Of a DNA stretch of 64,000 nt, positions 46,524 to 55,027 are shown in pieces. The notes beneath the pieces are model-generated. The model was not told where the DNA came from. It worked only from the letters and a program-made list of their open reading frames with translations, and did no database searches. The number at the start of each line of letters is the position of its first letter. Positions within the stretch are counted from its first letter, which is position 1. Both the position numbers and the translations under genes were made by a program. Source of the stretch: Corynebacterium durum. GTDB lineage: Bacteria > Actinomycetota > Actinomycetes > Mycobacteriales > Mycobacteriaceae. The DNA lies in NCBI RefSeq assembly GCF_030408675.1, contig NZ_CP047200.1:1922001-1986000 (forward strand). The letters are read 5' to 3'.

Positions 46524-46807
46524 TATGAGCCAGGCTAGCAATAGCTTTGGAAAGGAAACAATAGGAAGTAAAGGCTTGAACGATAAATGAAACCACGATC
46601 ACTAGGGGATCGTGGGATTGTTATGATGTTTGCACACCGTCAGGGCCGAAGACGGGCGCTTTTGTCCAGTTAGGACTGGAGCGCTGTGCTGAGGTTTTAC
46701 TGTAGTGACATCGTGCGGGTTCAGCCCTGCAAAATGTGCTTATGTTCAGGCACGAAAACACCCCTTTTTACGACCTGAGGATAAGCAGATTTTCACGCTT
46801 GTCATGT

Positions 46808-46866
46808 AGGTCTATCGCCAGGTACGCAAACAAGGCGTTTCCGTACCTGGCGATAGACTTTCTTCT
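46808..46866 (+). terminator. Long hairpin with plus-strand T-rich tail
   Basis: GTCTATCGCCAGGTACG (46810-46826) pairs perfectly with CGTACCTGGCGATAGAC (46842-46858); a further AAAC/GTTT pairing extends the stem inward. TTTCTTCT follows on the plus strand. No plus-strand gene precedes it, which is why it is notable. Confidence 0.6.
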
Positions 46867-46984
46867 ATGCAAAGGTTTGCGCTAACGGTGTTCAAGACTG
46901 TTGGCGACGCCGCGATCTATGAAATGCACACCCAGCTCGACCCGATGCGTACGCTTCATAGACCTCAATACCCCCACTGGTAGT

Positions 46985-47641
46985 TCATCGCCAACCATCC
47001 AGATCGGGGAAAGGGAAACCTCGTCGCATACCGTGCATACCGCGCGGACCACCATGATCAGCGCAATCTCGGCGAGCACCGCCGCGACCACCTTTAAAGC
47101 CGCCACCGCGACCACGTCCACGACCAGGGCGACCCCCAAATGGTCCATGCGCATCATCAGCATCGTGACCCACCACCTCTTCAAGGTGATCAGTCACCCG
47201 CTGGAGCAGATCAAGAAATTGCTTCTGCTCCTCGTCACTCAATACGTCAAGCGGGTCAACCTGCGGACGTTTTTCCATTTCCTGCGCGCGTTCTTTGCCG
47301 GCCTCAGTGATGCTAACCAGCCGCGCGCGGGCATCATTGGGGTCGGCGTCACGGGTAATCAGGCCTGCGGATTCGAGTTTACCCAGTACTTCCCCGAGAG
47401 ATTGCGGTCGAACACCCAGGATGTAGGCGAGTTCGCGCTGAGCGATGGGACTACGCATAGCTAGGAGCGCAAGCACCCTCCCCTGCCCCTGGAATGTGTG
47501 GGGTCCGTGACCACCCCGACCGAATGGAGGTTTGTCGGGGCCGAATTCTGCACGCCTAAGCAACATCCCCAGGTGGAAGATGCGTTGACCGAGAGTGAGG
47601 TCGGCACGCGGATCGGTGTCGTTACCAAAAGAGCCATTCAT
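46985..47641 (-). CDS. MarR family regulator with a Gly/Arg-rich tail
   Basis: A 218-residue protein. The MarR winged helix lies at about residues 50-120 (GRVLALLAMRSPIAQRELAYILGVRPQSLGEVLGKLESAGLITRDADPNDARARLVSIT). After about residue 165 it has an unusual disordered tail rich in Gly, Arg and His with one Cys (GRGRGRGGGFKGGRGG, then MHGMRRGFPFPDLDGW). Most MarR proteins are about 140-160 residues. AAAGGAAG precedes the ATG. It is divergent from lipA, with three phased dyads in between, one of them over its own promoter. Confidence 0.88.
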   Translation of the reverse strand: MNGSFGNDTDPRADLTLGQRIFHLGMLLRRAEFGPDKPPFGRGGHGPHTFQGQGRVLALLAMRSPIAQRELAYILGVRPQSLGEVLGKLESAGLITRDADPNDARARLVSITEAGKERAQEMEKRPQVDPLDVLSDEEQKQFLDLLQRVTDHLEEVVGHDADDAHGPFGGRPGRGRGRGGGFKGGRGGARRDCADHGGPRGMHGMRRGFPFPDLDGWR

Positions 47642-47669
47642 GATTGAAACTTCCTTTCACTCGTTTTTA

Positions 47670-47725
47670 TGAAGGCACCTTCAATTATTGCCAAGGTACC
47701 TGATCAATGTCAACAGGTGCCTTCA
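47670..47725. promoter_or_regulatory. Three phased dyads, probable MarR operators
   Basis: Related dyads with core AGGYRCCT occur at 47673-47680 (within TGAAGGCACCTTCA, 47670-47683), 47694-47701 (AGGTACCT) and 47715-47722 (within AGGTGCCTTCA). Their centres are at 47676.5, 47697.5 and 47718.5, exactly 21 bp apart, or two helical turns. The first overlaps the MarR gene's promoter region. Confidence 0.7.
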
Positions 47726-47770
47726 TATCCGTCATCATGGTTGGTCTTCGAACACATTCCTGTTGTGGGG

Positions 47771-47776
47771 TAGGGT
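47771..47776 (+). promoter_or_regulatory. -10 element of lipA (leaderless)
   Basis: TAGGGT lies 7 nt before the GTG at 47784, without a ribosome binding site. The MarR-type dyads end about 45 bp upstream of it. Confidence 0.5.
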
Positions 47777-47783
47777 TATCGGC

Positions 47784-48827
47784 GTGACTGTTGCACCTGA
47801 AGGACGTAAGCTGCTTCGCATTGAGGCTCGGAACTCCGAAACACCGATTGAGAGCAAGCCGCGCTGGATTCGCACAACCGCCAAGACCGGTCCCGAATTC
47901 AGGGACATGAAAAAGCGAGTTGCAGGCGCGTCACTGCATACCGTCTGCCAGGAAGCCGGGTGTCCCAACCTGCATGAATGCTGGGAATCCAGGGAAGCCA
48001 CCTTCCTGATCGGCGGTTCGCAATGCTCACGTCGATGCGATTTTTGCCAGATTAGCTCCGGCCGCCCGGACCCGCTTGACCGCGACGAACCCCGCCGCGT
48101 CGCCGAGTCAGTGCGCGAAATGGGCTTAAATTACGCGACCATCACCGGCGTGACTCGCGACGATCTCGACGACGAAGGCGCGTGGCTCTACGCCGAAGTG
48201 GTTCGCCAAATCCATGCCCTCAACCCCAATACAGGGGTGGAAAACCTCGTCCCAGATTTTTCGGGCAAACCCGATTTGCTGGAGATCGTCTTCGAATCTC
48301 GTCCCGAGGTGTTTGCCCACAACATCGAGACGGTACCGCGTATCTTCAAGCGCATTCGCCCAGCATTCCGCTACGACCGCTCTCTTGACGTGATCCGCCA
48401 GGCCAGGGACTACGGACTGGTCACCAAATCCAACCTGATTTTGGGTATGGGCGAAACCTACGACGAAATCCAGGCGACCATGCAGGATCTTCGCGACGCT
48501 GGTTGTGACATTCTGACCATCACGCAGTACCTGCGCCCCGGCCCGCTCTACCACCCCATCGAACGATGGGTGAAGCCAGAGGAATTCCTTGAGCATTCTG
48601 ACGCTGCGAAAGAAATGGGCTTTTCTGGCGTGATGTCAGGGCCATTGGTGCGGTCCTCGTATCGCGCAGGACGTCTATACGCACAGACCATCAAGGCACG
48701 CGGCCAGGACCTTCCAGAGAACCTGAAGCATCTGGCGGAAACCACCGAGGGCAGCACGGCACAGGAGGCGTCGTCACTGCTTGAGCGTTACGGTGCTTCG
48801 CAGGACACCCCGGTGGTCAGCCGTTAA
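47784..48827 (+). CDS. lipA: Lipoyl synthase
   Basis: The 347-residue radical SAM enzyme inserts two sulfur atoms into protein-bound octanoate. The auxiliary cluster Cys triplet is in [12 protein letters not shown] (about 55-66) and the SAM cluster motif is CSRRCDFC (about 82-89). The C-terminal Ser ligand is in the conserved RSSYRAG. The GTG at 47784 starts [18 protein letters not shown], as in relatives; the frame extends to 47688 but that part overlaps the operators. The LipB product is its substrate and aceF the main target. Confidence 0.95.
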   Translation: MTVAPEGRKLLRIEARNSETPIESKPRWIRTTAKTGPEFRDMKKRVAGASLHTVCQEAGCPNLHECWESREATFLIGGSQCSRRCDFCQISSGRPDPLDRDEPRRVAESVREMGLNYATITGVTRDDLDDEGAWLYAEVVRQIHALNPNTGVENLVPDFSGKPDLLEIVFESRPEVFAHNIETVPRIFKRIRPAFRYDRSLDVIRQARDYGLVTKSNLILGMGETYDEIQATMQDLRDAGCDILTITQYLRPGPLYHPIERWVKPEEFLEHSDAAKEMGFSGVMSGPLVRSSYRAGRLYAQTIKARGQDLPENLKHLAETTEGSTAQEASSLLERYGASQDTPVVSR

Positions 48828-48837
48828 GCATATGGCC

Positions 48838-48843
48838 TATCCT
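48838..48843 (+). promoter_or_regulatory. -10 element of the DUF4191 gene (leaderless)
   Basis: TATCCT lies 7 nt before the ATG at 48851, in the 23 bp between lipA and this gene; no ribosome binding site. Confidence 0.45.
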
Positions 48844-48850
48844 TAGTGTC

Positions 48851-49630
48851 ATGGCAGATGCACAGAAGCAGGCCGCCAAGGCCGCCGAAAAAGAAGCACG
48901 ATCAGCGAAATGGGCTCAGCGCAAGCAGGCGTTTGCCCAGCTGTGGCAGGCTTTTAACATTCAGCGCAAGCAGGATAAGCAGCTCATTCCGCTGATGCTC
49001 TTGGCGTTGATTGGCATCGCGGCGGCTTTTTTCCTCATCGGTTTGATCTTCCATATGCAGTGGCTACTGCTGCCCATCGGCATCGCGTTTGGCATCGTGG
49101 CCGCCTTGTTCATTTTCACCCGACGCTTGGAACGTTCGGTCTATGAACGGGCATCGGACCAGCCCGGAGCCGCTGGCTGGGCACTGGAGAACATGCGCAA
49201 CGGCGTGGGCATGGTGTGGAAAACCAAGACTGCTGTAGCCGCCACTACGCATATGGATGCGGTGCATCGCGTCGTGGGCCTGTGCGGAATTGTTTTGGTT
49301 GGCGAAGGTGAACCGCGTCGCGTCCGCCCGCTGATCGCCCAGCAGAAGAAGCGCCTCGACCGCATTTCAGGCGGCGTGCCCATTTACGAGATGATGGCGG
49401 GCGAAGGCGAAGACCAGGTTCCCATCAGCAAGCTGCAACGTGAGCTCATGAAGCTCCCCCGCAATATGAAGAAGGACGATGTCTACGCTTTGGCGGCACG
49501 TCTGGAATCAGCAGATAAGCTCAGCAGCCAGACCGCTAACATGCCGAAGGGGCCCATGCCCAAGAATGTGAGTACGGGCGGGATGAACCGCCGGGCTCGT
49601 CGGGCCGCCGAGCGCAACAAACGCGGTTAG
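48851..49630 (+). CDS. DUF4191 family membrane protein
   Basis: The 259-residue protein has a charged N-terminus (KQAAKAAEKEARSAKWAQRKQ), two membrane helices at about 43-95 (LIPLMLLALIGIAAAFFLIGLIF and LLLPIGIAFGIVAALFIFTRRL) and a soluble region containing WALENMRNGVGMVWKTK. It ends in a basic tail (RRARRAAERNKRG). This is the actinobacterial DUF4191 family, always found near lipA/lipB; function unknown. Membership is clear from both position and the WxLE...GW pattern. Confidence 0.88.
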   Translation: MADAQKQAAKAAEKEARSAKWAQRKQAFAQLWQAFNIQRKQDKQLIPLMLLALIGIAAAFFLIGLIFHMQWLLLPIGIAFGIVAALFIFTRRLERSVYERASDQPGAAGWALENMRNGVGMVWKTKTAVAATTHMDAVHRVVGLCGIVLVGEGEPRRVRPLIAQQKKRLDRISGGVPIYEMMAGEGEDQVPISKLQRELMKLPRNMKKDDVYALAARLESADKLSSQTANMPKGPMPKNVSTGGMNRRARRAAERNKRG

Positions 49631-49784
49631 AATCCATATAAATCCATAAATCCCACACAATCAAACATTTTCATTTCTGTTGTCCCACATTTTCAGAAAA
49701 AATGCAGGACAACTACTAGTAATGTGATGCTTTGAACATCGAAGATGGTTGTGATTATGTCCGTTTCTCGGAAAAATAGACAGT

Positions 49785-51404
49785 GTGCATCTGTTAGTTG
49801 AAAACCAACTTTTTACACTACTTTTAATTATGACAATCGGCCTTTTGGTAGGCCGCATTCAGATCGGGGGGTTTCGGCTTGGTGTGGCTGCCGTCCTTTT
49901 TGTCGGCTTAGGTTTGGCCACCATTGAACCGGACATCGCACTGCCCGCCATCGTGTTCATCATGGGTTTGTCCCTGTTCGTGTACACGATTGGCCTGGAA
50001 GCCGGACCTGACTTCTTCTCCTCTATGCGCACCACAGGTCTGCGACTGAATGCCCTGGCTATCGGCATGATCGTTGCGACAATGGCGGTGGGTGTTGGAC
50101 TCCTCAAGTTTTTGGGTATCGACGCCGCGTCAGGTGCCGGCGTATTCACTGGCGCTATGACCAACACCCCTGCTATGGCCGCCGTGGTGGATACCTTGAC
50201 CAACATGGCGTCGACACCAGAGGAAGTAGTGGCAGCTGAATCAATGCCAGTGGTAGCATATTCGCTGACCTACCCACTGGGTGTGCTGGGCGTGATCCTA
50301 TCGGTGGCGGTGCTGTCGAAAGTATTCCGCATTGATAATGACCAGGAAGCCCGCGATGCTGGTGTGGCGATACAACAACTGGTCACGCGCCGCATTGAGG
50401 TCACGCGCCGCGACCTGCCAACGGTGACGAGTCTCCCCCACAGCCTAGAACTAGATGTAATTGTGTCCCGCATTGAGCATCGTGGCACACTCTATATCCC
50501 GGAACCCGGCGATACAGCGCTGGTAGGCGACATTATTTCCGTGGTGGGAACCGAAGAGGAGGTGCAGCGCGCCGAAGAACTCATCGGTGAGGGGCTGCCC
50601 GGCGACCCAACCCACGATGATGGCCTGGATTTCCGCCGCATTTTTGTGTCTTCCCCAGAGATGGTGGGTGTACCGCTCGCCCAGCTGCGTTCACGCCTGG
50701 ACGGCATGCTGGTCACACGTGTTCGACGCGGCGATGCCGACATGGTGGCCACCCCCGACACCGTGCTCCAGCTTGGGGATCGCGTTCGTGTTGTTGCGGA
50801 GCACGATCGCCTTGACCGCGCCACACGACTGTTCGGCGATTCCTACAAACGCATCTCCGATTTCAACCTGCTCCCCCTGCTGGCGGGCCTTGCCTTGGGC
50901 GTGGTCGTCGGCATGATCCCGATTCCCCTGCCCGGCGGTACCGCCCTGAAGCTGGGCAACGCGGGCGGTCCGCTGCTTGTCGCCCTGATCCTTGGCGCTA
51001 AAGGACGCACCGGCCCGATTGTGTGGCAGGTACCGTACGGCGCCAACCTTGCCTTACGACAATTCGGCATCACCGTCTTTCTGGCAGGTATTGGCACCAC
51101 AGCGGGCGCTGGCTTTGGCAAAGCACTGCAGGATCCGGCGTCACTCACCATTATCGGAACTGGTGCGGTGCTGACCTTCCTGGTCAGCCTGCTCACTCTG
51201 ATTGTGGGCCACAAGCTCATGAAGATTCCGTTTGGCCAGGTCTCCGGCATGATTGCGGGCATGCAAACCCATCCGGCGGTGCTGAGTTATGTATCGGATC
51301 AGACCAAAAACGAGCTGCCCAGCATGGGATACACCACCGTCTATCCCCTCTCCATGGTCACCAAGATTATTTGCGCGCAGGTACTGCTATTCCTGCTGCT
51401 CTGA
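49785..51404 (+). CDS. AspT/YidE/YbjL-type antiporter or permease
   Basis: The 539-residue protein has two blocks of about five to six membrane helices flanking a soluble region (about 195-350) with two TrkA-C (RCK-C) domains (for example ELDVIVSRIEHRGTLYIPEPGDTALVGDIISVVG). The repeated membrane motifs GAMTNTPAMAAVVDTL and GMIAGMQTHPAVLSYVSDQT are the Asp-Al exchanger signature. Family members exchange aspartate for alanine or have unknown organic-acid substrates. GTG start at 49785. Ends 9 bp before the convergent RDD gene. Confidence 0.9.
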   Translation: MHLLVENQLFTLLLIMTIGLLVGRIQIGGFRLGVAAVLFVGLGLATIEPDIALPAIVFIMGLSLFVYTIGLEAGPDFFSSMRTTGLRLNALAIGMIVATMAVGVGLLKFLGIDAASGAGVFTGAMTNTPAMAAVVDTLTNMASTPEEVVAAESMPVVAYSLTYPLGVLGVILSVAVLSKVFRIDNDQEARDAGVAIQQLVTRRIEVTRRDLPTVTSLPHSLELDVIVSRIEHRGTLYIPEPGDTALVGDIISVVGTEEEVQRAEELIGEGLPGDPTHDDGLDFRRIFVSSPEMVGVPLAQLRSRLDGMLVTRVRRGDADMVATPDTVLQLGDRVRVVAEHDRLDRATRLFGDSYKRISDFNLLPLLAGLALGVVVGMIPIPLPGGTALKLGNAGGPLLVALILGAKGRTGPIVWQVPYGANLALRQFGITVFLAGIGTTAGAGFGKALQDPASLTIIGTGAVLTFLVSLLTLIVGHKLMKIPFGQVSGMIAGMQTHPAVLSYVSDQTKNELPSMGYTTVYPLSMVTKIICAQVLLFLLL

Positions 51405-51413
51405 CCCCTCTGA

Positions 51414-51890
51414 TTAGCCAAATACGACGGCCGTGCCGGTGGCGCGATCATGCAAGCCCCGGCCATCCGAATCAACAATCACGGCGGGGAAAATAAACAA
51501 CGTGAGCAGTGAGCGGACGAACGCGCGGATAAAGCCGACACGGGCGTCCGGGACGTCGATACGCGCAACCCCCATACCCAGCACCGCCTGACCTGGGGTG
51601 CGGGCAAGGAACGTCACCGACAGCGTCCCAAGGATGAGGAAAACGATGAAGTTGATGGTGGAAATACCGCCCAGTTGGTCGGTGAAACGATGTACGATAG
51701 TGGCAGCAAACAGGCAGATAAACCAGTCAAAAGTGATACCGCCCACGCGACGCATCACGGAGGCTAACGCACCGGCACCGGCCTGCGGGAGTCCGAGTTT
51801 CTCCCCGGGCCAACGGCCAGGCGCGGAGGGATCGTCGTTCTCCCCGGGGATGTTGGGGCCGTCAAGCCAGCTTTGCTTGTTGTTCGCCAT
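51414..51890 (-). CDS. RDD family membrane protein
   Basis: The 158-residue protein has a hydrophilic N-terminus with LDGPNIPGENDDPSAPGRWPGE, then an RDD domain: VMRRVGGITFDWFICLFAATI, then NFIVFLILGTLSVTFLARTPGQAVLGMGVARID and a third helix LLTLFIFPAVIVD. The RDD family takes its name from conserved Arg and Asp residues and has mostly unknown function, with some members linked to ion transport. It sits between the permease and glnA, divergent from glnA. Confidence 0.88.
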   Translation of the reverse strand: MANNKQSWLDGPNIPGENDDPSAPGRWPGEKLGLPQAGAGALASVMRRVGGITFDWFICLFAATIVHRFTDQLGGISTINFIVFLILGTLSVTFLARTPGQAVLGMGVARIDVPDARVGFIRAFVRSLLTLFIFPAVIVDSDGRGLHDRATGTAVVFG

Positions 51891-51982
51891 GACAACAACT
51901 TAACCATTATGGCATTCGTTGACGAAAATGAGGTGTATAGCACTTAATTATGGTCGATTGATAGAAAATCTGTAAACTCTTT

Positions 51983-51988
51983 TATAGT
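51983..51988 (+). promoter_or_regulatory. -10 element of glnA
   Basis: TATAGT with TTGATA (51958-51963) upstream at 19 bp spacing. A candidate promoter; I did not find a convincing AmtR box around it. Confidence 0.45.
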
Positions 51989-52029
51989 CTCGACGAACCC
52001 CGACACACGTCCCTCAAGGAGTCCCCACC

Positions 52030-53466
52030 GTGGCTTTTAACACCACCGAAGACGTCATTAAATACATCAAGGACGAAGGCATCGAGTTTCTCGACGTCCG
52101 CTTCACTGACGTCCCCGGGCAAGAACAACACTTCAGTATCCCGGCCAGTGAATTCACCGAAGACGTGGCCGAGGAAGGCTTAGCATTCGACGGTTCCTCC
52201 ATCGTCGGATTCACCTCCATCGACGAATCCGATATGAACCTCCTGCCGGACGTGACAACCGCCATGGTGGACCCCTTCCGCAAAGCAAAAACCCTCAACA
52301 TGAAGTTCTTCGTTCACGACCCCTTCACCCGTGAACCCTTCTCCCGCGACCCCCGCAACGTCGCCCGCAAAGCGGAAGAATACCTGGCAGCAACCGGCAT
52401 CGCCGACACCTGCTTCTTCGGTGCCGAAGCCGAGTTCTACCTCTTTGACTCCATCAGCTACTCCACCGATGTCAACGCGGCCTTCTACGAGATCGGTTCC
52501 GACCGTGGCTGGTGGAGCCGAGGCGATGCCACCAACCTTGATGGCAGCCCCAACCTCGGCTACAAGACTCGACTCAAAGGCGGCTACTTCCCCACCGCGC
52601 CTTACGACGCCGTGGTGGACCTGCGCGACGACATGACCCTCAACCTGATCAACTCAGGTTTCCAGATCGAACGCTTCCACCACGAAGTGGGTACCGGCGG
52701 GCAGCAGGAAATCAACTACCGGTTCAACACCATGCTCCACGCCGCCGACGACCTGCAAACCTTCAAATACATCATCAAAAACACGGCAGTTCAACACGGC
52801 AAAACCGTCACCTTCATGCCCAAACCCATCGCAGGCGACAACGGGTCCGGCATGCACGCCCACCAAAGCCTCTGGAAAGACGGCACACCCCTCTTCCACG
52901 ACGAATCCGGCTACGCCGGGCTTTCCGACATGGCGCGCTACTACATCGGTGGCATTCTGCACCACGCCGGTGCCGTGATGGCGTTCACCAACCCCACGCT
53001 CAACTCCTACCACCGCCTGGTGCCCGGATACGAAGCGCCCATCAACCTGGTGTACTCCCAGCGCAACCGCTCCGCAGCTGTGCGTATCCCCATCACCGGC
53101 TCCAACCCCAAGGCAAAGCGCATCGAATTCCGCGCCCCCGACCCTTCAGGCAACCCCTACCTGGGCTTCGCTGCCATGATGCTCGCCGGACTCGACGGCA
53201 TCAAAAACCGCATCGAACCTCACGCACCCGTGGACAAAGACCTCTACGAACTCCCACCGGAGGAAGCCGCCTCCATCCCACAGGCACCCACCTCACTGGA
53301 AGCCTCCCTCGCTGCGCTGGAAGAGGACCACGACTTCCTCACCGACGGCGACGTGTTCACAGAAGACCTGATTGAGACCTACATCAAACTCAAGCACGAC
53401 AACGAAATTGATCCCGTGCGCCTGCGGCCCACCCCACAGGAATTTGAGATGTACTACGATTGCTAA
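52030..53466 (+). CDS. glnA: Type I glutamine synthetase
   Basis: The 478-residue enzyme makes glutamine from glutamate, ammonia and ATP. Marks are [26 protein letters not shown], the ATP-binding [21 protein letters not shown] and the adenylylation site Tyr in [11 protein letters not shown] (about residue 400), so activity is probably controlled by GlnE. TATAGT (51983-51988) is a good -10, about 40 bp before the GTG. A strong terminator follows. Urease downstream feeds ammonia into this reaction. Confidence 0.96.
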   Translation: MAFNTTEDVIKYIKDEGIEFLDVRFTDVPGQEQHFSIPASEFTEDVAEEGLAFDGSSIVGFTSIDESDMNLLPDVTTAMVDPFRKAKTLNMKFFVHDPFTREPFSRDPRNVARKAEEYLAATGIADTCFFGAEAEFYLFDSISYSTDVNAAFYEIGSDRGWWSRGDATNLDGSPNLGYKTRLKGGYFPTAPYDAVVDLRDDMTLNLINSGFQIERFHHEVGTGGQQEINYRFNTMLHAADDLQTFKYIIKNTAVQHGKTVTFMPKPIAGDNGSGMHAHQSLWKDGTPLFHDESGYAGLSDMARYYIGGILHHAGAVMAFTNPTLNSYHRLVPGYEAPINLVYSQRNRSAAVRIPITGSNPKAKRIEFRAPDPSGNPYLGFAAMMLAGLDGIKNRIEPHAPVDKDLYELPPEEAASIPQAPTSLEASLAALEEDHDFLTDGDVFTEDLIETYIKLKHDNEIDPVRLRPTPQEFEMYYDC

Positions 53467-54390
53467 GGTTTGCAGGACTTGTGCATAACTGACGTGCACT
53501 AATGCGAAAATAATCCCCCGATGGCCCTGGATGGGCCTCGGGGGATTATTTTCACCACAAACAGACCGGGCCGCCACTTCTCGACATATCGTTTGACACT
53601 TGAGGCCGCCGATATAACGGACAGTTCCCCTTACTGGATATGGGAGCTCGAATGGAATGGCCTGAGGATTGTCTCCAAAAAAACGGTGAAATATAAAAAC
53701 TGATGCTTTTTGAGCCGGGCCGCAAGTTAAGCCCGTGACACACGAACGATCGTGCTGATTCACGAGCGGGGCGCAGTGTTGACGCAATCTTCTTACATGA
53801 TACCAAGCGAGCAGCAACCCCAGCCCCCTAGGACTACACCTCATTTTTCCCACTCTGGACGAAGTTTGGGTGACACGTGGATAGATTTTATGCACATATT
53901 ACTAATATGTGACACCTATCACTGCTTCGCCCGTCGCCCTGACACCCCTCCCCGTCCGAGGTATTGAGACATCACCCCGGCGGAACTTGCGTGACATTTT
54001 GATGTCACGTCACTAATCATTCGAATGCTTTTGTCATTGCACGTCATCAGAGCAAAAAGCCCACACCACAGGCCATAGCAGACGATATCACTTGGCTGCA
54101 CTACGCCTTTTCATCACCCAGCTAAAAGCACAGCTGCCACATTAAAATTTTGTCATGAAAATGGCATGAACACTGATTCTGTTTGCTGCAGCTAAGTTAC
54201 TGTGTCCTATCAGACACAAAATCATTCTGTGAAAGGTCTATAATTTAGTCTATTGCGCCACATTTTGCGCTCACATCGCCCATATCTGTCAGTCTACAGG
54301 TATGGTGGTCTCCGTACCTAAACATGCACCTAAGCATGCCCGAACAACCCAAGAGTCAGGCACGCTTGTAAGGAAACGGAGACTTTTTCG
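53467..54390. other. Long gene-free region between glnA and urease
   Basis: About 900 bp with no supported gene after the glnA terminator. It holds the urease promoter(s) and several dyads: CACATATTACTAATATGTG (53893-53911, perfect arms), TGTGACACCTATCACT (53908-53923, GlxR/CRP-like), GTGACAT-TTTG-ATGTCAC (53991-54008) and TGTGTC-CTATCA-GACACA (54201-54218). The part near 54100-54260 is AT-rich. Confidence 0.65.
53507..53552. terminator. Strong bidirectional terminator after glnA
   Basis: AAAATAATCCCCCGA pairs with TCGGGGGATTATTTT, and an inner GGCCC/GGGCC stem closes the loop. It lies about 40 bp past the glnA stop codon. Confidence 0.92.
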
Positions 54391-54693
54391 ATGCATCTGC
54401 AACCAAGAGAGCAGGAAAAGCTGATGGTGGTGGTCGCTGCGGATGTGGCGCGGCGTCGACAAGCTCGGGGGCTGAAACTGAACTACCCGGAAGCTGTGGC
54501 AATTCTTACTTATGAGCTGCTGGAGGGGGCGCGGGACGGGCGCAGTGTCGCCGAGCTGATGAACTGGGGCAGCACGATTCTCAGTACCGACGATGTCATG
54601 GAAGGCGTCGCCGAGATGATTCCCGATGTGCAGGTAGAGGCCACTTTTCCTGATGGCACCAAGCTTGTCACCGTCCACAACCCAATCCGATAG
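54391..54693 (+). CDS. ureA: Urease subunit gamma
   Basis: The 100-residue gamma subunit matches the family across its length: [44 protein letters not shown] and [24 protein letters not shown]. It packs with UreB and UreC. GGAG lies about 9 nt upstream of the ATG. First gene of the ureABCEFGD operon; the three structural subunits are separate, as usual in bacteria outside Helicobacter. Confidence 0.97.
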   Translation: MHLQPREQEKLMVVVAADVARRRQARGLKLNYPEAVAILTYELLEGARDGRSVAELMNWGSTILSTDDVMEGVAEMIPDVQVEATFPDGTKLVTVHNPIR

Positions 54694-54701
54694 GACGCGC
54701 C

Positions 54702-55013
54702 ATGAAACCAGGACAATACTTACTCGCAACCACCCCTATTGTGTGCAACGAGGGAAGAGAAGCCATTACCCTCACGGTAGTTAATCGCGGCGATCGCCCA
54801 ATTCAAGTTGGATCACATTTCCATTTCGCAGAAACCAATTCCGCGCTGGACTTTGACCGGGATGCCGCTTTGGGCAAGCGTCTTGATATTCCCGCAGGCA
54901 CAGCCGTTCGGTTCGAGCCCGGCGATGCTGCCACGGTACAGCTCATCGACTTTGGGGGCACCCGGGAGATTTATGGCTTCCGAGGCAAAGTCAACGGCAC
55001 CATCAACGGATAA
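54702..55013 (+). CDS. ureB: Urease subunit beta
   Basis: The 103-residue beta subunit has the typical [44 protein letters not shown] block and [16 protein letters not shown]. It starts 8 bp after ureA and ends 14 bp before ureC, so translation is probably coupled. Confidence 0.97.
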   Translation: MKPGQYLLATTPIVCNEGREAITLTVVNRGDRPIQVGSHFHFAETNSALDFDRDAALGKRLDIPAGTAVRFEPGDAATVQLIDFGGTREIYGFRGKVNGTING

Positions 55014-55027
55014 GTAGAGGCAGAGTA

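Larger units (their letters stand above)
46388..46984. other. Gene-free interval with several RNA hairpins
   Basis: About 600 bp between the TetR and MarR genes. It contains the TetR operator candidate (46505-46523) and three stems: CCACGATC/GATCGTGG at 46593-46615, a compound stem at 46656-46684 (TCCAGT/ACTGGA inside GCGC/GCGC), and a long one at 46808-46860. No protein gene is supported. Confidence 0.6.

Noticed and set aside
54236..54256. GTCTAT direct repeat before ureA as an AmtR box
   Set aside because: The two copies are direct, not inverted, so they do not form the AmtR dyad.
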